63,013 nucleotides of DNA from Actinomycetes bacterium (GCA_021778635.1 JAJYCD010000009.1:1-63013); one strand, 5' to 3'. Counted from the first letter of the stretch, positions 41,460-51,292 are shown. Program-made: numbers and translations. The notes: a model not told the origin generated them from the sequence alone.

Positions 41460-42110
41460 TCAGACCCTGCGCGCCTCGTCCCGCGCGGCGGCAAGGTCCG
41501 CCGGGTCGTCGACGTCGATCCCCTCGACCGTGCTCAACGTGACGCGCACCGCCCGGAGCCCCGACGTGACCTGACGCATCGAGCGCCCGCCAGCCGGTCC
41601 GCACAGTCGCGAGCGGAGCACGTCTGCCCGGTACGCCGCGAGCAACGGCTGGTCCCGATCCTCCGCGTCCACCCCCCACGCGACGTCGGCGCCCGGATCG
41701 GCGACGAGCGCCTCGATCAGCCGGGGGACCGCGCTCGCGGCGAACGGCTGGTCACCGGCGATCGCGACGACGACATCGACATGCGTCAGGTGCACGAGTC
41801 CCGCAGCGAGGGCAGCCGCCGGACCACCGCCGGGCGGGTCCTCGGTGCACCACGTCACCTCGATCCCGTCGCTCACGACGTCATCGGGTCGCGGACCGAC
41901 GACCACGAGCGGGAACGCGCGCAGGTCGGCGACCAGGCGGGCGACGATCGAGCGGTCGCCGACCCGCAGAGCAGGCTTGGGCACACCTCCCAGGCGCCGC
42001 GCCGTGCCACCGGCCGGGATCACGACCCCCACAACCGGGGACTGGCGGAGCACAGGGCCATCCGCCGCAGGCGGCACCTCGCGAGCGACATCGGGTTCCA
42101 TGGCGACCAT
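41460..42110 (-). CDS. mobA: MobA-like molybdenum cofactor nucleotidyltransferase
   Basis: This 216-aa NTP transferase has the N-terminal 'VVIPAGGTARRLGGVPKPAL' loop (LAGGxSxRMGxDK-type), the acidic 'VVAIAGDQPFAASAVPRL' metal-binding motif and 'DVDDPADLAAARDEARR' near the end. It would attach GMP (MobA) or CMP (MocA) to molybdopterin; family MobA is favoured by context with a bis-MGD nitrate reductase, though the loop is variant (GGTARRLGG). It is divergent from moeA, with 37 bases between starts. Confidence 0.85.
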   Translation of the reverse strand: MVAMEPDVAREVPPAADGPVLRQSPVVGVVIPAGGTARRLGGVPKPALRVGDRSIVARLVADLRAFPLVVVGPRPDDVVSDGIEVTWCTEDPPGGGPAAALAAGLVHLTHVDVVVAIAGDQPFAASAVPRLIEALVADPGADVAWGVDAEDRDQPLLAAYRADVLRSRLCGPAGGRSMRQVTSGLRAVRVTLSTVEGIDVDDPADLAAARDEARRV

Positions 42111-42147
42111 CGTGACACCGCACCTCCCGAGGAGTCAGGACGCACCC

Positions 42148-43368
42148 GTGAAGACTGTTGACGCGCATCTCGCCGACGTCCTGGACGGCGTACGTCCCCT
42201 CCCGACTGTCACGGCACCGCTGATCGATGCCCTCGGTGCAGTCCTGGCCCAGGACCTGCGCTCGGAGATCGACCTGCCCGTATTCACCAACTCGGCCATG
42301 GACGGGTACGCCGTCCGCCGCAGCGACCTGGCCGGAGCCACCGAGTCGAGCCCGGTGACCATGACGGTCACCGGCGACGTCGGCGCCGGCACGGTCGCCC
42401 CGGCGGTCGTGCCCGGATCGGCGGTCCGTGTGATGACGGGCGCACCGCTGCCGGCCGGCGCCGACGCCGTCGTCCCCGTCGAATGGACGGACGCCGGGGT
42501 CGCCGTGGTCACGATCTCGCGCGAACCCGCACCGTGGGCGAACATCCGCACGCACGGGGAGGACGTGCCTCGGGGGTCGGTCGTGCTTCGTGAGGGCGCG
42601 ATCATCGACCCCGCGGCCATCGCCCTGATCGCGTCGATCGGTGCGAGCCACGTCACGGTGCACCGCCGGGCGCACGTCCTGGTCCTGTCCACGGGTTCCG
42701 AGCTCGTCGCCCCGGGCTCGACGCTCGGACCCGCGCAGATCTTCGACTCGAACTCGGTCATGCTCGCGGCGGCCGTCCGTCAGCTCGGCGCCACGTTCCG
42801 TCAGCTGAGCGCCGCCCCCGACGATGCCGACGCACTGCTCCACCTGCTGCTCTCCGAGCTCGACGGCGTCGACCTGGTCCTGACGACCGGCGGGATCAGC
42901 GTCGGGGCGTACGACGTCGTCAAGGAAGCGCTCAGCACGCTCGGCACCGTCACGTTCGAGCGGGTCGCCATGCAGCCCGGAAAGCCGCAAGGCCACGGCG
43001 TGCTCGGTCACCGGCGCGTCCCGGTCCTGACAATGCCCGGCAACCCGGTGAGCGCGTTCGTCTCGTTCCACGTGTTCGTCGCCCCGGTGCTCCGTCGGCT
43101 GCACGGCCACCGCGACGTCATCGGCCCGACCGTGCGCGCGCGGCTTGGTGCGCCGCTGACCTCACCCGATGGCCGCCGCCAGTTCGTCCGGGTCGACCTC
43201 GCGACAGAGGCCGGTGAGCGCGTCGCGACACCCGTCGGCGGCTCCGGCTCGCACCTGGTCGGTGCGTTGGCGCGAGCGAACGCCCTGGCGATCGTGCCCG
43301 AGCACGTGACCCGCATGGCCACCGGTGACGACATCGAGGTGATGGTCTCCCATGCACACCTGTGGTGA
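42148..43368 (+). CDS. moeA: molybdopterin molybdenumtransferase MoeA
   Basis: This 406-aa protein has MoeA domains in order: N-terminal '[20 protein letters not shown]', '[20 protein letters not shown]', the MoCF-binding domain with '[15 protein letters not shown]', '[20 protein letters not shown]' and '[10 protein letters not shown]', then '[14 protein letters not shown]' and a C-terminal beta domain. It inserts molybdate into adenylylated molybdopterin. GTG at 42148 is preferred, with GAGGAG upstream. It heads the moeA-moaE-moaA unit. Confidence 0.94.
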   Translation: MKTVDAHLADVLDGVRPLPTVTAPLIDALGAVLAQDLRSEIDLPVFTNSAMDGYAVRRSDLAGATESSPVTMTVTGDVGAGTVAPAVVPGSAVRVMTGAPLPAGADAVVPVEWTDAGVAVVTISREPAPWANIRTHGEDVPRGSVVLREGAIIDPAAIALIASIGASHVTVHRRAHVLVLSTGSELVAPGSTLGPAQIFDSNSVMLAAAVRQLGATFRQLSAAPDDADALLHLLLSELDGVDLVLTTGGISVGAYDVVKEALSTLGTVTFERVAMQPGKPQGHGVLGHRRVPVLTMPGNPVSAFVSFHVFVAPVLRRLHGHRDVIGPTVRARLGAPLTSPDGRRQFVRVDLATEAGERVATPVGGSGSHLVGALARANALAIVPEHVTRMATGDDIEVMVSHAHLW

Positions 43369-43452
43369 GCGGCGCCGCGACGCGACCCCGGGGCACCGTC
43401 CACCCCCCGGGACCGCCGCGGCCGTCACGCCCCGCCGAACTAGGCTGTCGCG

Positions 43453-43929
43453 ATGAGGACGCCAGCACCAGGAGACTCCGTCCCCGAGGTCACTGGTCAC
43501 CTGCCGGCCCGGGCCGTCGTCCGAGCCCAGGTCACCACGGAACCGATCGACCCAGCAGGACATGCGACCGAGGTCGAGCGCCCGGAGGCGGGAGCCGTCG
43601 TGACGTTCGCGGGAGTCGTGCGCGACCACGACGACGGCCGCTCGGTGAACCGCATCGCCTACGTGGCCCACCCGGACGCGGCAGACATCCTGAGGCGCAT
43701 CGCCGAGGACGTCGCCGCCCGGACCGAGGTCGAGTCGCTCGCGGTGTCCCATCGGGTCGGAGAGCTCGCAGTCGGCGACTGCGCGCTGGCCGTTGCAGTC
43801 TCCGCTGCGCACCGCGGCCAGGCCTTCGCCGCGGCCGCGCTGCTGGTCGACGAGGTCAAACGCCTGCTTCCGGTCTGGAAGCGGCAGGTCTTCACGGACG
43901 GGACGGACGAATGGGTCGGATGCGCGTAG
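43453..43929 (+). CDS. moaE: molybdopterin synthase catalytic subunit MoaE
   Basis: This 158-aa protein has family motifs '[19 protein letters not shown]', '[20 protein letters not shown]' and the lysine-bearing C-terminal '[20 protein letters not shown]'. It converts cPMP to molybdopterin with sulfur from MoaD. The MoaD partner is not in the window. The gene overlaps moaA by 10 bases. Confidence 0.93.
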   Translation: MRTPAPGDSVPEVTGHLPARAVVRAQVTTEPIDPAGHATEVERPEAGAVVTFAGVVRDHDDGRSVNRIAYVAHPDAADILRRIAEDVAARTEVESLAVSHRVGELAVGDCALAVAVSAAHRGQAFAAAALLVDEVKRLLPVWKRQVFTDGTDEWVGCA

Positions 43930-44993
43930 ATCCGGTGCCACCAGGCGACCCCGCCGTCGGCGCCCCGAGCGTCATCGACACCCGTGGGCGCGCGATGCGT
44001 GACCTGCGGATCTCGGTGACCGACCGGTGCACGTTCCGCTGCGTGTACTGCATGCCCAAGGACGTCTACGGGCGCGACCACGCCTTCCTGCCCAGGTCGG
44101 ACGTGCTCTCGTTCGAGGAGATCACCCGCCTCGCCCGCATCGCGGTGGACCACGGAATCGAGAAGATCCGGCTCACCGGAGGCGAACCGCTGCTGCGCAA
44201 GGACCTACCCGTACTCGTCGCGCAGCTGAGCACCCTGACCACCCCGTCGGGGCAGCTGGTCGACCTGGCCCTCACCACGAACGGCGCCCTGCTCGCCCAA
44301 CAAGCCGAGCGCCTGCGGGCAGCCGGGCTACGGCGCGTGACCGTCTCCCTCGACTCGCTCGACGACGCCACCTTCATGGCGATGAACGACGTGGGCTTCC
44401 CGGTCGCCAAGGTCCTCCACGGCATCGATGCGGCCCTGGAGGCCGGCCTCGGGCCCGTCAAGGTCAACATGGTCGTCAAGCGCGGGCACAACGACCAGGA
44501 CATCGTCCCGATGGCACGCCATTTCGCGGGGACCGGCGTCATCCTGAGATTCATCGAGTACATGGACGTCGGGACCACCAACGGCTGGCGCCTGGAGCAC
44601 GTCGTCCCCTCCGCCGAGGTGGTCGCCCGGATCGACGCCGAGCTCCCCCTGGAGGCCGTCCCGGCGCAGTACCCCGCAGCGACCTCCACGCGGTGGCGCT
44701 ACCGCGACGGCAGCGGCGAGATCGGCGTGATCTCCTCGGTGACCCAGGCCTTCTGCCACACCTGCACGCGGGTCCGGATCTCCACCGACGGCAAGCTCTT
44801 CACCTGCCTGTTCGCCACCGGCGGCCACGACCTGCGCGCACTGATCCGCGGGGGAGCGTCGGACGAGGACCTCGCCGACGCGATGAGCACGATCTGGCAC
44901 AGCCGCACCGACCGGTACTCCGAAGCGCGAGGAGCGGCCGAACCGCTCGGCGCAGGCGGACATCGGATCGAGATGTCCTACATCGGCGGCTGA
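43920..44993 (+). CDS. moaA: GTP 3',8-cyclase MoaA
   Basis: This 357-aa radical SAM enzyme has the N-terminal cluster 'CTFRCVYC' (CxxxCxxC), '[15 protein letters not shown]', the second C-terminal cluster '[20 protein letters not shown]' and the essential terminal Gly-Gly ('SYIGG'). It forms the first Moco intermediate from GTP. An ATG at 43911 is an alternative start; 43920 gives the usual short lead. Partner MoaC is not seen. The gene ends 58 bases before the convergent CbiX gene. Confidence 0.95.
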   Translation: MRVDPVPPGDPAVGAPSVIDTRGRAMRDLRISVTDRCTFRCVYCMPKDVYGRDHAFLPRSDVLSFEEITRLARIAVDHGIEKIRLTGGEPLLRKDLPVLVAQLSTLTTPSGQLVDLALTTNGALLAQQAERLRAAGLRRVTVSLDSLDDATFMAMNDVGFPVAKVLHGIDAALEAGLGPVKVNMVVKRGHNDQDIVPMARHFAGTGVILRFIEYMDVGTTNGWRLEHVVPSAEVVARIDAELPLEAVPAQYPAATSTRWRYRDGSGEIGVISSVTQAFCHTCTRVRISTDGKLFTCLFATGGHDLRALIRGGASDEDLADAMSTIWHSRTDRYSEARGAAEPLGAGGHRIEMSYIGG

Positions 44994-45022
44994 CCGCCCG
45001 GCGCGCGCGAACCGCGAGTCGT

Positions 45023-45037
45023 CGGACCGGCGGTCCG
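45023..45037. terminator. possible bidirectional hairpin between moaA and the CbiX gene
   Basis: CGGACC-GGC-GGTCCG, six-base arms, lies in the 58-base gap between convergent genes. The stem is short, so this is weak evidence. Confidence 0.35.
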
Positions 45038-45051
45038 CACGCCCGCCCTCC

Positions 45052-45786
45052 TCACACCGTCGCGATCAGCGCCGCGGCCTCGGCGTACCGATCGAGGACG
45101 ATCGCGACGAGGAGCGGGTCCGGCGCGAGGGGTTCCGTGACGACGTCGGCCCCGGACTCACGCAGCCGGTCGTGGAAGAACCCGGGTGCGAGCAGGTAGG
45201 ACGCCACGACGACGCGCTCGGCGCCCGCGCGGCGAGCCTCGCTCACCGCGTCCGCGACCCGTGGCACCGCGGCGGACCCGTAACCAACCGTCACCGGACC
45301 CACCGGCCACGCCGCGCGAAGTCCCTCGACAACCCGCTCGACCGCCGCCGCCGCGCGAGGGTCGGTCGACCCCGCCGCCGCGCACACGATCGCGTCCCCC
45401 GGGTGCGCGCCCGCGGCCTCGAGCCGGTCAACGAGGATCCGGACGAGCCGGTCGTCCGGTCCGAGGGTGTCCGCGCTCGTCGCCCGTCGACCCGCCACGG
45501 CAGCGGCGATGTCGACACCCACGTGAAAGCCCGTGGACATCAGCAGCGGCACGACGACCGCGGAACCGGGACCCCGCGTCGCCTCCCGCACGGCGTCACC
45601 GACCGCCGGCTGCTGAAGGTCGACGAACGCCTCGCGGACATCGAGGTCCGGGCGCGTCCGGCGCACGTCCGCGAGGATCGCGCGCACCGTGGCTCGGCCG
45701 GCCTGGCTGTCGGTGCCGTGGGAGCACCCGATCAGGACCGGGGGACGGGCGGCACTCGCCAAGTCGGTCTCCGGCGCGTGTCTCAC
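45052..45786 (-). CDS. CbiX-type sirohydrochlorin chelatase
   Basis: This 244-aa protein of two CbiX-like repeats has 'PPVLIGCSHGTDSQAGRATV' with the metal-site His, 'DLQQPAVGDAV', 'VVVPLLMSTGFHVGVDI' (second His) and a second half with 'VVVASYLLAPGFFHDRL'. It inserts Fe(II) (or Co) into sirohydrochlorin, here to make siroheme for NirB. It is last in the operon nirB-nirD-cysG-hemD/nnaR-cbiX, overlapping the preceding stop by 4 bases. In Mycobacterium tuberculosis the homologous order nirB, nirD, CbiX-like, HemD-like, narK3 (Rv0252-Rv0261c) is known. Confidence 0.9.
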   Translation of the reverse strand: MRHAPETDLASAARPPVLIGCSHGTDSQAGRATVRAILADVRRTRPDLDVREAFVDLQQPAVGDAVREATRGPGSAVVVPLLMSTGFHVGVDIAAAVAGRRATSADTLGPDDRLVRILVDRLEAAGAHPGDAIVCAAAGSTDPRAAAAVERVVEGLRAAWPVGPVTVGYGSAAVPRVADAVSEARRAGAERVVVASYLLAPGFFHDRLRESGADVVTEPLAPDPLLVAIVLDRYAEAAALIATV

Positions 45787-46919
45787 GGCGTGCTCCGGTC
45801 GGGCTCGCGGTCCACGGTCGCGAGCCGATACCCGCGTTTGACGACCGTGCGCACGAGGTCGCGGCTCCCGGCCGCCTGGCGCAACCGCGCGATGGCGACC
45901 TCGGCGGCATGCGCGTCCGTCGAATCCCCGGGGAGCGCCGCAAGGACCTGCGCCGGTGTGACGACCTCACCGTGCGCCTCGGCCAGCAGCCGCAGCACCT
46001 CGATGCCGGTGGGCGACAGCGCGAGCACCCGCCCGTCGAGCACCGCGGCACGTCGGTGCACCCGGAGCCGTCCCGCGACCGTTTCCACAGTTCGCAGTCC
46101 GCCGTAGTGGTCGACAATCGTGCGCACCAAAGCCCCAAGGCGCCCCCGTGCCGGGACCAACGGGAGGATGCCGCGATCGATCAGGGGCTGCGCCGTGATC
46201 GGCCCCACGGCCGCCGCGACGACCGAACCGGCGCGGAACAGCGACCTGACCTGCCCGTCCACCCCGGCCGCATCGACCGCCGCGAGCCACGCAGCACACC
46301 CGGGCGCCGACGTGAACACGACCGTGTCGATCTCTCCGGCCGCCGTCGAGCGCACGGACGCCTCGAGCGCAGCCGGATCGGGCGGCGGACCCCACCGATA
46401 GACGACCAGGCTCTGCACCCGCGCCCCCGCCGCCGTGAACGCCTCGTCCAAACCGTCCGCCCCGGAGCCGTGGTGCTGCACCGTGATCCGTCGACCGGCG
46501 ACCCCCTCGTCCAGCAGCACCTCCGCGATCTCGGCGGACGTCTCGGACTCGGCCACCCAGTCCGCCTGCAAGCCCGCAGCCTGGATCGCGCCACGCGCCT
46601 TGGGACCGCGCGCGACCAAGCGCGCACGACCGAGGGCAGCGACCAGCTCGTCGGCGAGCCCGACGGCATCGGCCGCCTCGATCCAGGCGCGGAACCCGAT
46701 CCCGGTCGTCACGACCGCGATGTCCGGCGGGTCAGCCAGCAGCGCGCGGGTCCCGGCGATCAGGAGGGTGTCGCTCTCGTTCGGCACCATGCTGAGCGCC
46801 GGTGCGTAGCGGACGACGGCACCACGGCGCTGCAACGCCGCGCCCAGCTCGGCCGCGCGTCGGTCGGCCGTCACCAGCATGGTGCAGCCCGCCAGCGTCG
46901 GGTCGATGTGGTCGGTCAC
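45783..46919 (-). CDS. nnaR: HemD-winged-helix fusion, NnaR-like nitrate/nitrite regulator
   Basis: This 378-aa protein has a uroporphyrinogen-III synthase fold at residues 1-265 ('VVTTGIGFRAWIEAADAVGL', 'ITVQHHGSGADGLDEAFTAA', 'DTVVFTSAPGCAAWLAAVDA') followed by an OmpR-type winged helix at about 280-370 ('LALSPTGIEVLRLLAEAHGE', 'VRTVVKRGYRLATVD'). In Streptomyces and mycobacteria this fusion is NnaR, which works with GlnR to activate nirBD and narK. Here it sits inside the nir operon. Whether the HemD domain is catalytic, or a tetrapyrrole sensor, cannot be told from sequence. Confidence 0.88.
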   Translation of the reverse strand: MTDHIDPTLAGCTMLVTADRRAAELGAALQRRGAVVRYAPALSMVPNESDTLLIAGTRALLADPPDIAVVTTGIGFRAWIEAADAVGLADELVAALGRARLVARGPKARGAIQAAGLQADWVAESETSAEIAEVLLDEGVAGRRITVQHHGSGADGLDEAFTAAGARVQSLVVYRWGPPPDPAALEASVRSTAAGEIDTVVFTSAPGCAAWLAAVDAAGVDGQVRSLFRAGSVVAAAVGPITAQPLIDRGILPLVPARGRLGALVRTIVDHYGGLRTVETVAGRLRVHRRAAVLDGRVLALSPTGIEVLRLLAEAHGEVVTPAQVLAALPGDSTDAHAAEVAIARLRQAAGSRDLVRTVVKRGYRLATVDREPDRSTP

Positions 46920-48166
46920 GTGCCCATTGTCACGTCGTGCCCCACGCCTCGGAACGGCGGCGGATCGAGCAGGCCCGGTGCGGCAACCCCACCGATCACG
47001 ATCACCGCCGGAGCCGCGACGCCGACGACGCTCGCGCGGTCGACGATCGCGTCGAGACGGTCGCGGGTCACCCGCTGCCGGTCGGTCGTGCCCTTCTCGA
47101 TGATCGCGACCGGGGTCGCGGGGTCCGCGCCCTCGGCGAGCGCGTCATCGACCAGGCCCGAGAGCACCGACACCCCCATCAGCACGACGAGGGTGGCCGA
47201 CCCGTCCCGGAGCACGCTCCGGGCCGAGGCGTCCAGCCCGGCGTGCCCGTTGATCACGTGACAGGCCGCCGTGGTGCCGCGATGGGTCACCGGGATGCCC
47301 GCAGCGGACGGCACCGCGAACGCGCTGCTCACCCCCGGCACCACCTCGACGGGCACGCCGGCCGCACGGCACGCCACCACCTCCTCGCCCCCGCGCCCGA
47401 ACACGAACGGGTCGCCGCCCTTCAGCCTGACGACGACCTGGCCGCGCTGTGCCCGCTCCACGAGGATCCGGTTGATCTCGTGCTGCGGGACGGCGTGATG
47501 CCCCGGCGTCTTGCCGACGTCGATCACCTCGACGTCGGCCGCGAGCTCCGCCAGGACGTCGGTCGGCCCGATCCGGTCGGCGACCACGACGTCGGCCTCG
47601 GCGAGCGCGCGCCGTCCGCGCAGCGTCACGAGGTCCACCGCTCCCGGACCGCCGCCGACCAGGACGACCCGCCCCGCATGCGGTGCGGCCCGGCGCCGAC
47701 GGCGCACGTCGATGGACCCCGTGCGCAGGACCTCGGCGAGCGCGTCGCGCACGGCCACCGTCCGGCCCGGGTCCGGCACGCCCGCGGACACGACGCCGAC
47801 CACGACGTCGCCGCAGGACGTCAACGCCGGGGTACGCGCCGAGCCCCGCTCCGCGTCCCCGGCGACGACGCACCAGATGCGGCGCTCCTGCGCCCACCGG
47901 GCCACCGCGGCGTCCGCGTCGCGGCTCCCCGTGCACGTGTGCACGAGCCACGCCTCGTCGAGATCATCCTCGCGGACCTCACGCGGCCGCCACGCGAGCC
48001 GGTCGTCGTCGAGACGCATCACGAGGTCCTCGCACACCTCGGGTGCCACGAGCGTGACCAGCGCGCGGTTCCCGAGCAGCTGGGCCGTGCGGCGAGCCGC
48101 CACCGGCCCACCACCGACGACCAGCACGCGGCGGTCCGTCAGGTCGACGCCCAGGAGCGTGGTCAT
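46916..48166 (-). CDS. cysG: siroheme synthase: precorrin-2 dehydrogenase/ferrochelatase-SUMT fusion
   Basis: This 416-aa two-domain enzyme has an N-terminal CysG-N/Met8-like Rossmann domain ('RRVLVVGGGPVAARRTAQLL') and, from about residue 165, uroporphyrinogen-III C-methyltransferase ('GRVVLVGGGPGAVDLVTLRG', 'VVRLKGGDPFVFGRGGEE', 'VPVEVVPGVSSAFAVP', 'GIPVTHRGTTAA'). It methylates and oxidises uroporphyrinogen III to sirohydrochlorin. Both flanks overlap neighbours by 4 bases (nirD and nnaR), indicating one tightly coupled operon. Confidence 0.93.
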   Translation of the reverse strand: MTTLLGVDLTDRRVLVVGGGPVAARRTAQLLGNRALVTLVAPEVCEDLVMRLDDDRLAWRPREVREDDLDEAWLVHTCTGSRDADAAVARWAQERRIWCVVAGDAERGSARTPALTSCGDVVVGVVSAGVPDPGRTVAVRDALAEVLRTGSIDVRRRRRAAPHAGRVVLVGGGPGAVDLVTLRGRRALAEADVVVADRIGPTDVLAELAADVEVIDVGKTPGHHAVPQHEINRILVERAQRGQVVVRLKGGDPFVFGRGGEEVVACRAAGVPVEVVPGVSSAFAVPSAAGIPVTHRGTTAACHVINGHAGLDASARSVLRDGSATLVVLMGVSVLSGLVDDALAEGADPATPVAIIEKGTTDRQRVTRDRLDAIVDRASVVGVAAPAVIVIGGVAAPGLLDPPPFRGVGHDVTMGT

Positions 48167-48621
48167 CGTGCCGCCGCCCTGACCGTGCCGGCAGAGCCGG
48201 CAGAACCGGCACAGCCGTCGGTGCCGTCGGTGCGGTCGGTGCCGTCAGTACCCGGCACCGCTGCAGCCTCGAGGTCGTCCGCGGCGACCATCACGACGTC
48301 GCTCTCCACCCGCACCGACCACGTCCGCAGGTCCTGCGGCTCGCGGCCGAGAGCATCCAGGCACCGGCCGGTCCGCAGGTCGAACACCTGCTTGTACATC
48401 GGCGAGGCGACCGTGACGGCACCGGCCCGCGACCCGACGATCCCACGCGAGATCACCTGGGCACCGCTGTACGGGTCGAGCTGCTGCACCGCGAGGACCT
48501 CCCGCTCGCCGACCCGGAACAGGGCGATCTGCTCCCCGTCGACCAAGGCCGCCGCACCCCTCTCCAGCACGAGATCGTCGAGCCCGCACACCTCGCGCCA
48601 CCTGGGCTGAGGGCCGGTCAC
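48163..48621 (-). CDS. nirD: nitrite reductase small subunit NirD with repetitive tail
   Basis: This 152-aa protein has the Rieske-like NirD fold ('RWREVCGLDDLVLERGAAAL', 'EVLAVQQLDPYSGAQVISRG', 'MYKQVFDLRTGRCLDA') and, as is usual for NirD, lacks the Cys-His cluster pairs. It is the partner of NirB in NADH-dependent reduction of nitrite to ammonium. Its last 30 residues are Gly/Thr/Asp and Gly/Ser/Ala repeats ('GTDGTDRTDGTDGCAGSAGS') encoded by imperfect 9-base units, which is not typical of NirD. GTG at 48621 overlaps the NirB stop. Confidence 0.9.
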   Translation of the reverse strand: MTGPQPRWREVCGLDDLVLERGAAALVDGEQIALFRVGEREVLAVQQLDPYSGAQVISRGIVGSRAGAVTVASPMYKQVFDLRTGRCLDALGREPQDLRTWSVRVESDVVMVAADDLEAAAVPGTDGTDRTDGTDGCAGSAGSAGTVRAAAR

Positions 48622-51206
48622 GACCGGACCGCCAGCGTCGTGCCGGCGACCAGCACGGCCGGGTCGGCGCGCTCGGTCGGTGTCGCAGGTCGCACCTGAC
48701 CGCGCTCGGCGACGTACGCCAGCGACGGATCGGCCGTCGACGGCGCGTTCACGAACGACGCGAACCGGCGCAGCTTCACCGGGTCGTCCAGCGTGGCCTT
48801 CCACTCGTCCTCGTACACCTCCACGTGGCGTGCCATCGCCGCGTCGAGGTCCGCCGCGATCCCGAGGCTGTCCTCGAGGACCACCGCGCGGACCCCGTCC
48901 AGACCCCCCTCGACCTCGTCGATCCACGGAGCGGTCCGCTGCAGGCGGTCCGCCGTGCGGACGTAGTACATGAGGAACCGGTCGATCGTCCGCACCAGGC
49001 TCTCGGTGTCGAGATCCTCGGCGAGCAGTCGTGCGTGCCGGGGCGTGAACCCCCCGTTCCCACCCACGTACAGGTTCCAGCCGCGATCGGTCGCCACGAC
49101 GCCGACGTCCTTGGCCCGGGCCTCGGCACACTCCCGCGCGCAGCCCGACACCCCGAGCTTGAGCTTGTGCGGTGACCGCAGCCCCCGGTACCGCAGCTCG
49201 AGGCGGACCGCGAGGGCGACCGCATCCTGCACGCCGTACCGGCACCACGTCGAGCCGACGCAGGACTTCACGGTCCGCAGCGACTTGCCGTAAGCGTGCC
49301 CGGACTCGAACCCCGCGTCGACGAGCCGACGCCAGATCTCGGGGAGCTGCTCCAACCGGGCGCCGAACAGGTCGATCCGCTGACCACCCGTGATCTTCGT
49401 GTACAACCCGTAGTCGAGCGCCACCTGCCCGATCGCGAGCAACCCCTCCGGAGTGACCTCCCCACCGGGGATACGGGGTACGACCGAGTACGAGCCGTCC
49501 TTCTGCAGGTTGGCCATCACATGATCGTTCGTGTCCTGCAGGGCCGCCCGCTCGTCGTCCAGCACGTGCCCGTCGTCCAGGGATGCGAGGATCGACGCGA
49601 CGACGGGCTTGCAGATGTCGCAGCCCCGACCCGCGACCGCGGTCCCGTGCCGGCGCATGATCTCGCTGAAGGTGCGCAACCCGGTCACCCGCACCGCGTC
49701 GAACAGCTGCGCGCGCGAGAGCGCGACGTGCTCGCACAGGCCGGCGTTGACAGCGACCCCCGCGCGGAGCAGCTCGTCACCGACAAGCCGCTTGACGAGC
49801 GGCACGCACGACCCACAGCTCGTCCCGGCGCGCGTGCACGCCTTGACACCCGCCACGTCGATGCACCCGTGCTCGGTCACGGCCGCCCGCACCGTCCCGG
49901 CAGTGACGTTGTTGCACGAGCACACCGTCGCGTCATCCGGCAGGTCCCCGCCGGGCGCGCCGGCGCCGCTGCCCGCCGGGAGCAGATGGGCCGAGGGGTC
50001 ACCCGCGAGCGGACGCCCGACCATCGGACGCAGACCCGCATACGCCGACGCATCCCCGACGAGGACGCCGCCCAGAAGCGTCCGCGCATCGTCGGACAAG
50101 ACCAACTTCTTGTACACCCCGGCAGCCGGGTCCGAGTGCACGAGCTCGAGCGCGCCCGGAGTACGGGCAAACGCGTCGCCGAAGCTCGCGACGTCCACAC
50201 CAGAAAGCTTGAGCTTCGTCGCGGTGTCAGCGCCCGGGAACACCGCGCTCCCCCCGAGCAGCCGGTCCACCACAACCTCGGCCATCGCATACCCCGGAGC
50301 AACCAGGCCAAGGCACGCACCGTCGATGCACGCGACCTCGCCCGCGGCCCACACCCGCGGATCCGCGGTGCGGCACGCCTCATCGACGACGACGCCCCCG
50401 CGCGGACCAACCGCAAGGCCCGCCGCCCGGGCGAGCTCGTCGCGCGGCGTCACCCCGGTCGCCAAGACGACGACATCGACATCGATCCGCTCACCATCCG
50501 CGAGCTCGAGGCGCCCCACCTGGCCGCGATCGTTCGCCCTGATCCGCGCGGTGGCCGCGTCCACCCGGACGTCGACGCCAAGCCGGGTGATCAGACGCCG
50601 CAGCACATGGCCGCCGCCCAGGTCGATCTGCGCAGACATCAGGTGAGAGCCGACCTGCACGACGGTGGTCCGGGTGCCGAGCGCCTGCAGCGCTCCCGCA
50701 GCCTCGAGCCCAAGCAGCCCGCCGCCGATCACGGCGCCGCGCACCGGCCGGTCGAGCCCGGCCGACCTCTCCTCGACCCACCCGCGCAGCGCCGCGACGT
50801 CGTCGATCGTCCGGTACACGAAGACGCCGGGAAGGTCCGCCCCGACGATCGGTGGCACGGTCGGGCGCGACCCGGTCGCCAGCACGAGCCGGTCGTAGCC
50901 GCGGACCGTGCCGTCGTCGCTCCGGACAGTGCGCGCGGCCAGATCGAGGGCGATCACCGACCGGCCGCGCACGAGGGTGACGCACGGGTCGCCCCACAGG
51001 TCGGGAGACCCGAGGGACAGGCTCTCCGGGTCTCTCCCGGAGAAGTAGGACGTCAGCGCGACGCGGTCGTAGGGCGCGCGGGGCTCCTCGGCGAGGACGG
51101 TCACGTGCCACCGGCCGGCCTCGTCGCGCGCACGCAGCGCCTCGACGAGCCGTTGGGCGACCATGCCGCCACCGACGACGACAAGCTGCTGGGGGAGCGG
51201 GGACAT
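48618..51206 (-). CDS. nirB: NADH-dependent nitrite reductase large subunit NirB
   Basis: This 862-aa enzyme has an N-terminal FAD/NADH oxidoreductase ('QLVVVGGGMVAQRLVEALRA', 'VRGAVIGGGLLGLEAAGALQ', about 1-400). Next come BFD-like [2Fe-2S] regions ('TVCSCNNVTAGTVRAAV', 'CTRAGTSCGSCVPLV'), ferredoxin-like nitrite-reductase repeats and the siroheme/[4Fe-4S] Cys set 'VKSCVGSTWCRYGVQDAV' with 'VSGCARECAEARAKDVGV'. It reduces nitrite to ammonium in the cytoplasm. It is first in the operon with nirD, cysG, nnaR and cbiX, and divergent from narK across a symmetric promoter region. Confidence 0.96.
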   Translation of the reverse strand: MSPLPQQLVVVGGGMVAQRLVEALRARDEAGRWHVTVLAEEPRAPYDRVALTSYFSGRDPESLSLGSPDLWGDPCVTLVRGRSVIALDLAARTVRSDDGTVRGYDRLVLATGSRPTVPPIVGADLPGVFVYRTIDDVAALRGWVEERSAGLDRPVRGAVIGGGLLGLEAAGALQALGTRTTVVQVGSHLMSAQIDLGGGHVLRRLITRLGVDVRVDAATARIRANDRGQVGRLELADGERIDVDVVVLATGVTPRDELARAAGLAVGPRGGVVVDEACRTADPRVWAAGEVACIDGACLGLVAPGYAMAEVVVDRLLGGSAVFPGADTATKLKLSGVDVASFGDAFARTPGALELVHSDPAAGVYKKLVLSDDARTLLGGVLVGDASAYAGLRPMVGRPLAGDPSAHLLPAGSGAGAPGGDLPDDATVCSCNNVTAGTVRAAVTEHGCIDVAGVKACTRAGTSCGSCVPLVKRLVGDELLRAGVAVNAGLCEHVALSRAQLFDAVRVTGLRTFSEIMRRHGTAVAGRGCDICKPVVASILASLDDGHVLDDERAALQDTNDHVMANLQKDGSYSVVPRIPGGEVTPEGLLAIGQVALDYGLYTKITGGQRIDLFGARLEQLPEIWRRLVDAGFESGHAYGKSLRTVKSCVGSTWCRYGVQDAVALAVRLELRYRGLRSPHKLKLGVSGCARECAEARAKDVGVVATDRGWNLYVGGNGGFTPRHARLLAEDLDTESLVRTIDRFLMYYVRTADRLQRTAPWIDEVEGGLDGVRAVVLEDSLGIAADLDAAMARHVEVYEDEWKATLDDPVKLRRFASFVNAPSTADPSLAYVAERGQVRPATPTERADPAVLVAGTTLAVRS

Positions 51207-51264
51207 CGTGACCTCCAGGCGGTACGGCCCGACGGGCCACTGGCGCCGACCGTACGGACCTCAT

Positions 51265-51292
51265 GTTTCCGACGGTGTCGCCCGTGGGTTTC
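51265..51292 (-). promoter_or_regulatory. nirB promoter element, GlnR/NnaR-like
   Basis: On the minus strand CGTCGGAAACA (to 51264), then AGGT and CGTA, matches the narK element; an extra GAAAC lies upstream (51288-51292). It sits 58 bases before the nirB ATG. GAAAC resembles the b half of actinobacterial GlnR boxes (gTnAC-N6-GaAAC). Confidence 0.5.

Noticed and set aside
48163..48300. The short repeats in nirD as a CRISPR or minisatellite array
   Set aside because: Units are only about 9 bases, imperfect, without spacers, and lie inside a coding frame.
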